Positions 6,918-16,236 of a stretch of DNA of 64,000 nucleotides are shown piece after piece (within the stretch, counting starts at the first letter, position 1; each line of letters begins with the position of its first letter). The position numbers and the translations under genes are program-made. This DNA comes from Rhizobium grahamii CCGE 502 (lineage in GTDB: Bacteria > Pseudomonadota > Alphaproteobacteria > Rhizobiales > Rhizobiaceae): the NCBI RefSeq assembly GCF_000298315.2, contig NZ_AEYE02000014.1, positions 62,001-126,000 on the forward strand. Reading direction: 5' to 3'. The notes under the pieces are model-generated. The model did not search any database and was not told where the DNA came from. It was given only the letters and a program-made list of their open reading frames with translations.

Positions 6918-9900
6918 TCACTCGGCCGCCTGAAGCCGTCCTGCCTTGGCGGCAGGGCGCGGACGGGAGGCGTGAGCCATTTCTTCGTGTAGCCGCTCCT
7001 CTTCATGAGCATGCGGCTTCGCAAAGCGCGCGATGAGCAAGTAGGCGACCGGTGTAATGTAAAGCGTCACCAGCGTCGCAAAGCCGAGGCCGCCGACAAT
7101 CACCCAGCCGAGAGCAATGCGCGCTTCCGCCCCGGCGCCATGCGCGAACACCAGCGGTACACCGCCGAGGATGGTTGCGATCATGGTCATCATCACAGGT
7201 CGCAGGCGCAACGCACACGCCTTTTCGATCGCCGCGCGCACCTCCTCGCCACGATCCCGCAGCTGATTCGCAAATTCGACGATCAGAATGCCGTTCTTCG
7301 CCATGACGCCGACGAGCAACACCAGCCCAATCTGGCTGTAGATGTTGAGGCTGGACCCGGTGATAACAAGCGCGAACACGGCGCATGCAAGCCCGAGCGG
7401 CACCGTCGACATGATGATGATCGAGGACAGGACGCTCTCGAACTGTGCGGCCAGAACCAGAAAGATGATGACGATGGCAAAGCCGAAGGTCAGCGCCATG
7501 CCGCTCGAGTTTTCCTCAAGCGTTGCGGCCTCCGCGAGAGGCACAAGGCGGGCGCCGGCGGGCAGGATCGACTTGGAGATCCCAGTTGCCTCCTTGACGG
7601 CATCTCCGAGCGATAGGCCGCCCTTCAAGCCCGCAGTGATCGCAACCGAAGCAAGTTGCTGTTCGCGGTTGAGCTGCGGTGCGACGGAGCTTTCCGTCAG
7701 CGACGCGATGACCGACATCGGAACGATCTTGCCATCACCCGTCTTCAGGAAGACGTTCTCGAGATCCGTCGGGTCGTCGAGCGGTCGCGTGTTCGACGTG
7801 AGCAGTACCGGATAGGCTTCCCCCTTGACGAAGACGTCGACGACAGAGCGCCCTTCCAGTAGCGACTGCATGGCCGTCGAAAGGCCGGTAATGTCGATCC
7901 CGAGATCCGAGGCACGCTCACGGTCGATCGTCACCGACACCTGGGCCTGGGTCGGCTCGTTGGTCAATCTCGGCGTATCGTAATGGCCCGTTGCATCGAG
8001 CGCCTGGACCAATTGGGCAGCCGCAGTGGTCAGCGCCTCGTGATCGTTACCGACCAAAGCCATCTGCAGGCCGTTGCCGGCGCCGCGAATGCGCAGGCTG
8101 TTCGACTGGATGGCGTTGCCACGGAGCGCCGGGACCCTCGCAGCCGTGCGATTGATGTCGGCCACGATCTCCGCCTGCGTACGTTGCCGCTCGCCCCAAG
8201 GCGCCAATGTCAGCACCATGAAGCCGCTGTTGACCTGTCCGCCCTGCCCGGAGATGGAAAAGATGTTGCTGATGTCGCCACTGTCGACGAGCGGCTTGAG
8301 ATACTCCTCGACGAGCTGCATCTTGTCGCGCGTGTATTCGAGACTGGAACCCTGGGGCGTCGTCAGGCGCATCATCACCAGCGCCCGGTCTTCATTCGGC
8401 GTCAACTCGCTTCTGACCGTCTGGAACGCAAGGACCGCCCCACCCGCGAAAATCAGGCAAGCGACGATGACGACCAGCGGCGCATTCAGGCAAGCATGCA
8501 GCGACCAACGGTAGGCATCGGCGAACCATGTGCCGAAACGTCCGAGAAGGCCGTGATCTTCGAGCATCTCCTTGGTCAATATCCGCGAGGCCAGCATTGG
8601 GCACAACGTCAAGGCGACGATCGACGAAAGGCCGACGGAGAAAGCGAGCACGAAACCGAATTCCCGGAACAGCCCACCCACCTGCCCCGGCAGGAAGGAC
8701 AAAGGTATGAAGACCGCGGCAAGCGTTGCGGTCGTCGCGATGACTGCAAAGAACACCTCGCGCGTGCCAAGCACGGCGGCCGCCCGTGGCCCCATGCCTT
8801 CGGAACGGCGACGCACGATGTTTTCGAGAACGACGATGGCGTCGTCGACAACGAGACCAGTCGCCAGCACGATCGCAAGCAGCGTCAGGATGTTGATGGA
8901 AAAGCCAACGAGATAGACAGCCGCCAGCGTCCCGATCAAAGCCACCGGCATGCTGACCGCCGGAATGATCGTTGCGCGCCAATCCCTGAGGAAGAGATAG
9001 ATGACGGCGGTGACGATGACAGCGGCCAGGATCAGCGCCAGCACGACCTCATGAATCGCGCCCTGGATGAACACGGCATCATCGCTGGTGATAGCGATCC
9101 GCGTCCCCTCCGGCAGCGTTTTTGACAGCTCGGCAACAGCATCCTTGATGCCGTTCGAGATGTTCAGCGTGTTCGACTGCGCCTGGCGAATGATCCCGAG
9201 ACCGATGCCAGGGACGCCGTTGGAGCGCAGCGCCGTCTGCCCGTCGCGCGGCCCAAGCGTGACGTTCGCCACGTCGCCAAGGCGCACGTGGTTCTGCAGG
9301 ATGACGTTGGAGAAATCTTCCGGTGTCTGCAGGCTTGCCATCGCACGCACGACGATCGTCTGCGTCGGGCTCTTCAGCGATCCGGCAGGCACGTCAAGAG
9401 CCGCGCTTGACAGCGCCTTCGTGAGATCACCGACGGTCAGCCCTCGGCTCGCAAGCTCACTCTGGTTGACGTCAACGCGGAAGACCTTCTCCTGGTCGCC
9501 ATAGGCTTCGACATCGGCCACGCCGTCAACCGAAGCGAGGCGATCGATGACCTGGTTTTCGACGAGAAGGGTCAGATCGTCCATGTTGAGTTTGGACGAG
9601 GTGACTGCAAGGCGCATGATCGGTTGGGAATCCGAATCCGCCTTGACGATCTGTGGCGCATCGGCCTCTTCGGGCAGGCGATCGGCGATACGACCGATGG
9701 CATCGCGCACATCGTTTGCAGCGACCGCGAGATCGACGGAATCGGAGAATTCCAGCGTCACCCGGCTCTGGCCGAACTGCGAACTGGAGGAAATCGACTT
9801 GAGGCCGCTGACGCGGGCGGCCGCGCCCTCGATCACCTTCGTCAGTTCCTGGTCGATGGTTTGTGGCGAGGCGCCGTCGAACGTCGTGCGAACAGTGACG

Positions 9901-10073
9901 ACCGGCCGATCTACATCAGGCAGTTCGCGCACTTCGATCCCGGCATAGGCTGCAAGGCCGGCGACGATCATCAGGGCATTGAAAACCAGCGCAAGGATCG
10001 GGCGCCGGACGAACAGCGCGGTAAATGTCTGTTTGCCGGAAGCCGGCTTGTCCTGCATTTCAATCACGTTCAT
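6918..10073 (-). CDS. RND multidrug efflux transporter, inner-membrane subunit (HAE1/AcrB type)
   Basis: A 1051-residue proton-driven efflux pump. TM1 is near residues 28-48 (RRPILALVFNALMIVAGLAA), a large periplasmic loop follows, TM2-6 begin near 340, a second loop spans about 560-860, and TM8-12 run to near 1020. The proton-relay aspartates are in VLATGLVVDDAIVVLENIV (TM4), and the second half has GVMAKNGILIVEFANQLRDR. The start codon overlaps the stop of the adaptor gene upstream (ATGA), so the two are translationally coupled. No outer-membrane channel gene is nearby; such pumps usually borrow a TolC homologue. Substrates cannot be inferred. Confidence 0.94.
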   Translation of the reverse strand: MNVIEMQDKPASGKQTFTALFVRRPILALVFNALMIVAGLAAYAGIEVRELPDVDRPVVTVRTTFDGASPQTIDQELTKVIEGAAARVSGLKSISSSSQFGQSRVTLEFSDSVDLAVAANDVRDAIGRIADRLPEEADAPQIVKADSDSQPIMRLAVTSSKLNMDDLTLLVENQVIDRLASVDGVADVEAYGDQEKVFRVDVNQSELASRGLTVGDLTKALSSAALDVPAGSLKSPTQTIVVRAMASLQTPEDFSNVILQNHVRLGDVANVTLGPRDGQTALRSNGVPGIGLGIIRQAQSNTLNISNGIKDAVAELSKTLPEGTRIAITSDDAVFIQGAIHEVVLALILAAVIVTAVIYLFLRDWRATIIPAVSMPVALIGTLAAVYLVGFSINILTLLAIVLATGLVVDDAIVVLENIVRRRSEGMGPRAAAVLGTREVFFAVIATTATLAAVFIPLSFLPGQVGGLFREFGFVLAFSVGLSSIVALTLCPMLASRILTKEMLEDHGLLGRFGTWFADAYRWSLHACLNAPLVVIVACLIFAGGAVLAFQTVRSELTPNEDRALVMMRLTTPQGSSLEYTRDKMQLVEEYLKPLVDSGDISNIFSISGQGGQVNSGFMVLTLAPWGERQRTQAEIVADINRTAARVPALRGNAIQSNSLRIRGAGNGLQMALVGNDHEALTTAAAQLVQALDATGHYDTPRLTNEPTQAQVSVTIDRERASDLGIDITGLSTAMQSLLEGRSVVDVFVKGEAYPVLLTSNTRPLDDPTDLENVFLKTGDGKIVPMSVIASLTESSVAPQLNREQQLASVAITAGLKGGLSLGDAVKEATGISKSILPAGARLVPLAEAATLEENSSGMALTFGFAIVIIFLVLAAQFESVLSSIIIMSTVPLGLACAVFALVITGSSLNIYSQIGLVLLVGVMAKNGILIVEFANQLRDRGEEVRAAIEKACALRLRPVMMTMIATILGGVPLVFAHGAGAEARIALGWVIVGGLGFATLVTLYITPVAYLLIARFAKPHAHEEERLHEEMAHASRPRPAAKAGRLQAAE

Positions 10074-11239
10074 TGCGTGACGGGCTCCGAATTCGCCGCG
10101 ACTTCGCCGGCAACCCGCACTGCGCCGCCTTCACGGACACGCTGCAGGCCCTCGGTAACGATGGCGTCGCCATCCTTCAGATCAGCCTTAACGAGAATAT
10201 AGTCTGGATTGCGCTGCACGATACTGACCCGCACTTTGCCGGACTTGCCATCGACGACTTGCCAAACAAATGCCCCTTGCGAGTCCCATTGGACTGAAAG
10301 CGGATCAACCGCCGGATATCGGTCGCCGCCGAATTTCATTCCGACATTGAAGGACATGCCCGCGCGCAACTCGTCGGAGGCGTTGTCGATCCGGGCCCGC
10401 ACGCGCATCGTCCGACTTGCGGCGTCGATACGGTTGTCGATTGCTTCGACCACACCTGAAAATACGCGTCCGGGTCGGGCGACCGACGTTGCCTCAACCG
10501 GCTGGCCTACCGTGATGGTGTTGGCGAAGCGTTCAGGCACCCAGTAGTCGACGAGGATTTCGGTCCGGTCGTCGAGCGTCGCAACCGGTGTGGTCGTCGA
10601 AACGTTGTCGCCGATGTTGACCGGGATGATTCCGACAATACCATCGATCGGCGCAACGATGCTGCGGCGCTCAAGATTGAGCTCGGCTGCCTGCAACTGC
10701 AAGCGTGCACCCTGCTCCGCGATCTCGGCATCGAAGACATCCATGCGTGACACGCTGGATTTGATGTTGTGGTAGAGGCTGGATTTCTCGACGGCGCTTT
10801 TCAATGCGACATCAGCCTGGCCGCGAGCGATGACTTGCTCTTCGCTGTCCAGCTTTGCCAGAACCTGCCCCTTGGTGATCCTGTCGCCCGACTTGATCAG
10901 AATCTCGCGGATCGTGCCGCTCGCCTGCGGCATGACCACCACCGAACGAATGGCATCGCCCGTCCCGATGGCGCTCAACCGGTCGTTGACGACGCCGCGA
11001 ACGACAGCTTGAGTGGCGACGAGAACCGGAGCATTGGCGCCGCCACCGCCACGACGCCGCGATTGTCCCTCTCCACCGGCAGCGGGCTGCGACGCAGCCT
11101 CAGTGGGGGCCAATTTTGAAGCTTCTGAAAACCCGGCCTTACGCAGTGTCTCGCCAGCCCCAGGCACAAAGTAAACCCATCCGGCAAAGCCGGCCGCAAT
11201 TACGACAAGGCAAACTAAAAACTGCTTCCAAAATGGCAT
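10070..11239 (-). CDS. RND efflux periplasmic adaptor (membrane fusion protein)
   Basis: A 389-residue adaptor linking the RND pump to an outer-membrane channel. An N-terminal membrane anchor lies at about residues 5-25, followed by a low-complexity linker with a SRRRGGGG stretch. Next come a lipoyl/barrel-sandwich half (VVVMPQASGTIREILIKSGD), a short alpha-hairpin, the second lipoyl half (RSIVAPIDGIVGIIPVNIGD), and beta-barrel and MP domains. It is the first gene of a two-gene operon and its stop overlaps the pump start. The 410-bp region upstream holds two operator-like dyads. Confidence 0.93.
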   Translation of the reverse strand: MPFWKQFLVCLVVIAAGFAGWVYFVPGAGETLRKAGFSEASKLAPTEAASQPAAGGEGQSRRRGGGGANAPVLVATQAVVRGVVNDRLSAIGTGDAIRSVVVMPQASGTIREILIKSGDRITKGQVLAKLDSEEQVIARGQADVALKSAVEKSSLYHNIKSSVSRMDVFDAEIAEQGARLQLQAAELNLERRSIVAPIDGIVGIIPVNIGDNVSTTTPVATLDDRTEILVDYWVPERFANTITVGQPVEATSVARPGRVFSGVVEAIDNRIDAASRTMRVRARIDNASDELRAGMSFNVGMKFGGDRYPAVDPLSVQWDSQGAFVWQVVDGKSGKVRVSIVQRNPDYILVKADLKDGDAIVTEGLQRVREGGAVRVAGEVAANSEPVTQ

Positions 11240-11649
11240 TCACGTCTCCAGAGGGACTCGAGGCTAGTCCAGGGTCTATCGAAAGAGGCGTTCGCAGGAC
11301 AAATTGCCGCGCGTCTGCGACAATATTGTCTCTTTGCTGACCACCGGCAAGCGAATTGGTCCCGCATTACTGAATTGTAATATCAAGACTGAGTTACTGT
11401 TATGGCAACCCTCAACCCTCTTGACCCTGTTGTAGAATTTCGTCCTCAACGTCAAATGACGGTTTTGTTTTCTAACGTCTATTGACGATGCTTGCGCACA
11501 ACCGCGGCAGTCTCTTCCCATCCATTCGGGCAGTTCCCGCAGCCGGCTCCCCCGAATGCCCTGCGCAAGCTGAGGAAAGCTAGCCTTAGGGGAATGAAAG
11601 CAGAACATCTTTTCTGGCCTTTCCATCCCGAATCACTACATTACGCGCC
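11240..11649. other. Intergenic region between efflux operon and uvrD-like helicase
   Basis: This 410-bp divergent region has no convincing gene. It must hold the promoters of the efflux operon (leftward) and of the helicase (rightward). Besides the pair of dyads at 11450-11487, the hexamer TTACTG occurs twice (near 11367 and 11393) in an A+T-rich stretch likely to contain the efflux promoter. Confidence 0.5.
11450..11487. promoter_or_regulatory. Tandem CGTC/GACG dyads, candidate operator
   Basis: CGTCA-AA-TGACG at 11450-11461 and CGTC-TATT-GACG at 11476-11487 are two related 12-bp palindromes with centres 26 bp apart. Such paired dyads between an efflux operon and a divergent gene resemble regulator binding sites, but no regulator gene is adjacent. 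Confidence 0.4.
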
Positions 11650-14133
11650 ATGAGCAATAGTTTCGACGATATCCCCTTCTTCGATGAAGAGCCGGATGAG
11701 CCGCCGCGCAAGCAGCCGGCTCCCGCCGCTCCTGCCGCCGGAGGGCTCGCCGCCCGCGCCATGGCTGCGCGCGATGGCGGCAAGCGCCCCGATTATCTTT
11801 CTGGTTTGAACCCTGAGCAAACCGAAGCCGTCGAAACGCTGGAAGGCCCCGTTCTCGTGCTCGCGGGCGCGGGTACCGGCAAGACGCGCGTTCTGACGAC
11901 GCGCATCGCCCATATCCTCAACACCGGCCGCGCATTTCCCTCGCAGATTCTTGCCGTGACCTTCACCAACAAGGCCGCCCGCGAGATGAAGGAGCGCATC
12001 GCCGTGCTCGTCGGCGGCGCGGTCGAGGGCATGCCGTGGCTCGGCACATTCCACTCGATCGGCGTCAAGCTTCTGCGCCGCCACGCCGAGCTGGTCGGGC
12101 TGCGCTCCGATTTCACCATTCTCGACACCGACGACGTCGTGCGTTTGATCAAACAGCTCATCCAGGCAGAAGGCCTCGATGACAAGCGCTGGCCTGCCAA
12201 GCAGTTCGCCGGCATGATCGATACGTGGAAGAACAAGGGCCTTGGACCGGGAGATATTCCGGAAGGCGACGCCCGCGCCTTCGCCAATGGCAAGGGCCGC
12301 GAACTCTACTTCGCCTACCAGCAACGGCTGTCGACGCTGAACGCCTGCGACTTCGGCGATCTCCTGATGCACCCGATCGCGATCTTCCGGAAGCATCCGG
12401 ATCTTCTCAAGGAGTATCACGGCCGCTTCCGTTACATCCTCGTCGACGAGTATCAGGATACGAACACCGCCCAGTACATGTGGCTGCGGCTGCTTGCGCA
12501 GCGTCCGAAGGGCGAACTGCAGAACGTCTGCTGCGTCGGCGACGACGACCAGTCGATCTACGGCTGGCGCGGCGCCGAGGTGGACAACATCCTCCGCTTC
12601 GAGAAGGATTTTCCGGGCGCCAAGGTGATCAAGCTTGAGCGCAACTATCGCTCGACGGCGCATATTCTCGGTGCCGCCGGTCACCTGATCGCCCACAACG
12701 AAGGCCGCCTCGGCAAGACGCTTTTCACCGACCGTAGAGATCCCGAGGATATCAAGGTGCAGGTGCACGCCTCGTGGGATTCCGAGGAAGAGGCCCGCGC
12801 TATCGGCGAGGAAATCGAGCAGCTTCAGCGTGGCGACGCTACCGGCAAGCGGCATCTGCTGAACGACATGGCAATCCTGGTTCGCGCCTCGTTCCAGATG
12901 CGCGAATTCGAAGACCGCTTCGTCACGCTTGGCCTCAACTACCGCGTCATCGGCGGCCCCCGGTTCTACGAGCGCCTCGAGATCCGCGATGCGATGGCCT
13001 ATTTCCGCCTCGTCGCCCAACCTGCCGACGATCTTGCCTTCGAACGCATCATCAACACCCCGAAGCGCGGCCTCGGCGATACGACCGTGCGCGCGCTTCA
13101 CGATTACGCCCGCGCTCGCGACATTCCGATGCTGGCGGCGGCCGCCGACATGATCGAGACTGACGAGCTGAAGCCGAAAGCGCGCAAAGCCCTCTTCGAC
13201 GTCGTTCAATCATTCCGCCGTTGGCAGGAGATGCTCGAGAGCACGCCGCATACCGAGCTTGCCGAGCAGATCCTCGAGGAGTCGGGCTACACCGACATGT
13301 GGAAGAACGACAAATCGGCCGATGCGCCGACCCGTCTCGAAAACCTCAAGGAACTCATCCGCTCGATGGAAAGCTTCGAGTCGATGCGCGGCTTCCTCGA
13401 GCACGTCGCGCTGGTGATGGACGCAGAGCAAAACGAAAACCTCGACGCCGTCTCGATCATGACACTGCACTCCGCCAAAGGTTTGGAATTCGACACCGTC
13501 TTCCTGCCGGGTTGGGAGGAAGGCTTGTTCCCGCACCAGCGTTCGCTCGACGAAAGCGGCCGTGCCGGTCTCGAGGAGGAACGCCGCCTTGCTTATGTCG
13601 GCATCACCCGTGCCAAACACCGTTGCCACATCTGGTTCGTCTCCAACCGTCGCATTCATGGCCTGTGGCAGTCGACCATTCCGTCGCGCTTCCTCGATGA
13701 ACTGCCGGAAACGCATGTCGAGGTTGCGGAAACGGAACAGAGCTACGGCGGCTACGGTCGCGGCGGAGGCTACGGCCAATCGCGCTTCGACAAGGCCGAT
13801 CCCTTCGCCAATTCTTATTCGACACCCGGCTGGAAGCGTGCCCAGCAGAACAAGACGGACGCCACCCGCGACAACTGGGGCACCCGCTCCGGCCACGCCG
13901 TCGAACACATCGGCTACGGCGAAAGCGGCCCGCGCGGTCGCACCATCGATGGCGAACTGGTGGCGAAATCGACCGCCACGGAACCGTCGAAGTTCAAGAC
14001 CGGCGACCGCGTCTTCCACTTGAAGTTCGGCAACGGCAACATCGTCGAGATTGAAGGCAACAAGCTGACGATCGAGTTCGACCGTGCCGGGCAGAAGCGG
14101 GTCTTGGATGGGTTTGTCGAGCGGGTTTCGTAA
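11650..14133 (+). CDS. uvrD: ATP-dependent DNA helicase, UvrD/PcrA type (superfamily 1)
   Basis: An 827-residue 3'-5' DNA helicase used in excision and mismatch repair and in clearing replication forks. An acidic, Pro/Ala-rich N-terminal extension of about 55 residues precedes the core. SF1 motifs are in order: Walker A AGAGTGKTRVL, TFTNKAAREM, Walker B VDEYQDTN, GDDDQSIYGWRG, ERNYRST, TLHSAKGLEFD and YVGITRAKH. A Gly/Tyr-rich linker and a C-terminal Tudor-like domain (FKTGDRVFHLKFGNGNIVEI) finish it, as in PcrA/UvrD. Because other rhizobial SF1 helicases exist, the symbol is by family resemblance. Confidence 0.92.
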   Translation: MSNSFDDIPFFDEEPDEPPRKQPAPAAPAAGGLAARAMAARDGGKRPDYLSGLNPEQTEAVETLEGPVLVLAGAGTGKTRVLTTRIAHILNTGRAFPSQILAVTFTNKAAREMKERIAVLVGGAVEGMPWLGTFHSIGVKLLRRHAELVGLRSDFTILDTDDVVRLIKQLIQAEGLDDKRWPAKQFAGMIDTWKNKGLGPGDIPEGDARAFANGKGRELYFAYQQRLSTLNACDFGDLLMHPIAIFRKHPDLLKEYHGRFRYILVDEYQDTNTAQYMWLRLLAQRPKGELQNVCCVGDDDQSIYGWRGAEVDNILRFEKDFPGAKVIKLERNYRSTAHILGAAGHLIAHNEGRLGKTLFTDRRDPEDIKVQVHASWDSEEEARAIGEEIEQLQRGDATGKRHLLNDMAILVRASFQMREFEDRFVTLGLNYRVIGGPRFYERLEIRDAMAYFRLVAQPADDLAFERIINTPKRGLGDTTVRALHDYARARDIPMLAAAADMIETDELKPKARKALFDVVQSFRRWQEMLESTPHTELAEQILEESGYTDMWKNDKSADAPTRLENLKELIRSMESFESMRGFLEHVALVMDAEQNENLDAVSIMTLHSAKGLEFDTVFLPGWEEGLFPHQRSLDESGRAGLEEERRLAYVGITRAKHRCHIWFVSNRRIHGLWQSTIPSRFLDELPETHVEVAETEQSYGGYGRGGGYGQSRFDKADPFANSYSTPGWKRAQQNKTDATRDNWGTRSGHAVEHIGYGESGPRGRTIDGELVAKSTATEPSKFKTGDRVFHLKFGNGNIVEIEGNKLTIEFDRAGQKRVLDGFVERVS

Positions 14134-14254
14134 GGCAAACCACCAACAAATGCCCGCGGCACCCCTCACCCATTCGTGACTTCGCTTCCCGTGCCGCCTC
14201 CCGCATACTACCGCCTCCCGCGCGCACTGATCGCGGGAGAGAAGGAGGACGCAG

Positions 14255-14359
14255 ATGAAACGCTATTCGCTATCTCTGATCGCAGCCTCGCTCATGGTTG
14301 CCGTGTTGAGCAATCCGGGCATCGCATTCGCCTGCAACAACATCATTCTCGGAACCTGA
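14255..14359 (+). CDS. Very small exported protein (34 residues)
   Basis: A 35-codon ORF encodes a Lys/Arg start (MKRYSLSL), a hydrophobic stretch (IAASLMVAVL), and a signal-peptidase-like AFA site followed by only CNNIILGT. A near-perfect GAAGGAGG ribosome binding site stands about seven bases before the ATG. Cleavage would release an eight-residue peptide starting with Cys. The sequence before Cys is AFA rather than a good lipobox, so lipidation is doubtful. A 7-bp hairpin (14378-14395) follows the stop. I do not recognise the family. It sits alone after uvrD; function unknown. Confidence 0.55.
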   Translation: MKRYSLSLIAASLMVAVLSNPGIAFACNNIILGT

Positions 14360-14408
14360 GATCGACAGGCGTTTGCGCAGCCGCATTTGCGGCTGGAAAT
14401 CAGAATTC

Positions 14409-14433
14409 ATGAGCGGGCGTGGCGCCCGCTCAT
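14409..14433. terminator. Hairpin between mini-protein and membrane protein gene
   Basis: ATGAGCGGGCG and CGCCCGCTCAT pair perfectly over 11 bp around a TGG loop. It overlaps the stop codon of the minus-strand gene ending at 14430. No clear U-tract follows on either strand, so its efficiency is uncertain. Confidence 0.5.
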
Positions 14434-14777
14434 CCCAGGATCGGCATCGACCCCAAGCCCAATATGTCATTGAGCAACGCCAAGGCGATGCCGGCGGCAA
14501 CAAACGCAATCCCGATCAGAAATAGCCGCCTTGCCCGGTCGTACTTGGCCGCAACCAGTGAGTCCCGCGCAAGCAGGTCGGCAAAAACCTTGACCTGCAG
14601 CGCAATTCCCACTGTCAGCAGCAGCATCGGCAGGATGTCGATCCGGCTCCAATCGTTTGGATTCGAGACCCAGCGGCTGATGAAGCTCAGGGAAAAGCCG
14701 AGGATGATGCCGGCTGCCGTCAGCGAGCCGTTGCGGAACGTCGCGTCGATCTTCTCTTCTGGACCGGGCTCGGTCAT
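14430..14777 (-). CDS. Small membrane protein of unknown function
   Basis: A 115-residue protein with three predicted membrane segments: about residues 20-36 (SLTAAGIILGFSLSFISRW), 48-66 (DILPMLLLTVGIALQVKVFA) and 84-105 (LFLIGIAFVAAGIALALLND). The start at 14777 is preceded by GGAG. The frame stays open upstream but that stretch resembles antisense of nothing known and lacks a ribosome binding site. I do not recognise the family. It is followed by a hairpin that overlaps its stop. Confidence 0.7.
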   Translation of the reverse strand: MTEPGPEEKIDATFRNGSLTAAGIILGFSLSFISRWVSNPNDWSRIDILPMLLLTVGIALQVKVFADLLARDSLVAAKYDRARRLFLIGIAFVAAGIALALLNDILGLGSMPILG

Positions 14778-14865
14778 GGCTTGGGCTCCGGGTGATCCTT
14801 CGGCAAAGAAAGGCAGAGATTCCCGGAATCGGCAAGACCACGGCTCGCCGCAGATCCTATGGACA

Positions 14866-15267
14866 CTACGCGCAGGCTTCAGCCGCAAACCTTGCGCCCC
14901 GCTCTTCAAGCAGGCGTCGCAGGACGCTTCGATGGCATCTGCTTTCGCTCTCGCAGTAGCAGCCGATCGAAAACTGGCTGGCATGGGAAAGCGCCGCCAG
15001 CAGGTCGAGCACATGGCTCGCCTCCGGCACTTTCATTTCCTTGGTGAAGCTGCGCACGAAGGCCGTCCACTCGGCGTCGGTGGCTGCCGCCTTCGCTTCG
15101 GTTACAAGTGCCTGGCTCGGCGAAAGGATTGGCAGCCAGACGTCATAGTAGTTGCGGCTGGCAAACTCTTCCTTCGGCACGCCCCGCGGCGGCCGGCGGA
15201 CAGTGCCGATCCGCACGCCCTCACCCTCTCCCCTCGGCGACCCCAATTTCACGACACTAATAGCCAC
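14866..15267 (-). CDS. DUF488 family protein
   Basis: A 133-residue DUF488 protein. The family signature is present: RIGTVRRPPRGVPK near residue 19, YYDVWLPILSPS near 40, and the C-terminal GCYCESESRCHRSVLRRLLEE, whose cysteines and CHR motif are the family's most conserved part. The biochemical role is unknown; the fold is small alpha/beta. Start is GTG at 15267, supported by GGAGAGG seven to ten bases upstream. It lies downstream of the methyltransferase-like membrane gene on the same strand, 77 bases apart. Confidence 0.85.
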   Translation of the reverse strand: MAISVVKLGSPRGEGEGVRIGTVRRPPRGVPKEEFASRNYYDVWLPILSPSQALVTEAKAAATDAEWTAFVRSFTKEMKVPEASHVLDLLAALSHASQFSIGCYCESESRCHRSVLRRLLEERGARFAAEACA

Positions 15268-15344
15268 TGCAGCCTCTCCATCGACCCGCCGCGATATCTA
15301 CAGCAAACGCCGCGCTCTCACCAGCAGCAGCAAGCTGGTCGTGT

Positions 15345-16037
15345 CTACCAGAGACCCGGGCAAAGGCGCCACCTGACCTCCTTGCGGTAAGCGCCATAAC
15401 CCGGCAGATCCCGCACGAGGTGTTTTTCCTCGTCGAGCAGCCGCGCAATAAGGCCGCCCAGGATCGGCAGCACCACGAGCACGCCCCAGTAAGAGCCGAG
15501 CGCCAAGGGTACGCCGAGAAACATCGGCAAGGCTGACGCATACATCGGATGACGCACAAGACTATAGAGACCCGTCGAGATCACTCGCTGCTCAGCGGTC
15601 ACGCCGACGGTCGCCGCCGCAAACGAGTTCTGCCGGAACACAAAGAAGAACCCGATGTAGCCGGCAGCGATCAACAGGTTGCCGAGAACGACGACGGCGA
15701 CGGGAACGGAGCCCGACCAACCATACCGGTAGTCGAGCGTCGAGACGACGAAGAGCGCAATAATTGCAACGCTGTTGAAGGATTGTATGCGCTTCTGCGA
15801 TGGCTCACGTTCAGCCGTCGGCCCGACGTGGAGACGCTGTTCAACCAGTTTCGGATCGTGATTGACGAAATATACGGTAAGGGCCGCGGACCACCCGCAG
15901 AAATTCGCAAGAAACAGCCATCCTTGCCAATAAGACAGGGAACCCGCGATAACGAAGGTTATCACCAGCATGACGAGGCAAAACTTCACAGTCGCCACCG
16001 TCGCTTGCCGCCCGATACTCTGAACGCTACTCACCAT
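15345..16037 (-). CDS. Isoprenylcysteine carboxyl methyltransferase-like membrane protein
   Basis: A 230-residue polytopic membrane protein with about five helices and the ICMT/PEMT C-terminal signature: GLYSLVRHPMYASALPMFLG (RHP motif) and the closing LLDEEKHLVRDLPGYGAYRKEVRWRLCPG. These residues bind S-adenosylmethionine in the family, so methylation of a lipid or small molecule is plausible; the substrate is unknown. ATG 16037 is chosen over GTG 16043 because GAGAG sits seven bases before the ATG but directly against the GTG. Confidence 0.85.
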   Translation of the reverse strand: MVSSVQSIGRQATVATVKFCLVMLVITFVIAGSLSYWQGWLFLANFCGWSAALTVYFVNHDPKLVEQRLHVGPTAEREPSQKRIQSFNSVAIIALFVVSTLDYRYGWSGSVPVAVVVLGNLLIAAGYIGFFFVFRQNSFAAATVGVTAEQRVISTGLYSLVRHPMYASALPMFLGVPLALGSYWGVLVVLPILGGLIARLLDEEKHLVRDLPGYGAYRKEVRWRLCPGLW

Positions 16038-16236
16038 TGTCACACTCTCGCGTGTTTGGTGCCGCGAGATCCCATCACGTTAGATTGGCCTGACGACGCG
16101 CGCGTCAATGGCGCGGAAGAGAAACCACGGCGTCAAGACAGCGCAACCTGGTATCGCCGCGTCAAGCGAAGGTTTACGAATCATCCTTAAAGATCCGTGA
16201 GGTAACGCCGCGCACTCAACAATCGAAAGTCCTGTC

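Noticed and set aside
7983-9125. Plus-strand open frame of 380 codons over the RND pump gene
   Set aside because: Antisense to a clearly coding region, charged low-complexity composition, no supporting signals.
11641-13209. Long open frame (about 520 codons) antisense to the uvrD-like helicase
   Set aside because: It mirrors the codon phase of the helicase, has no recognisable motif, and is the expected by-product of high G+C at third positions.
14330-14359. Lipoprotein reading of the 34-residue mini-protein
   Set aside because: The residues before Cys are AFA, lacking Leu or similar at -3, so signal peptidase I cleavage fits better than lipidation.
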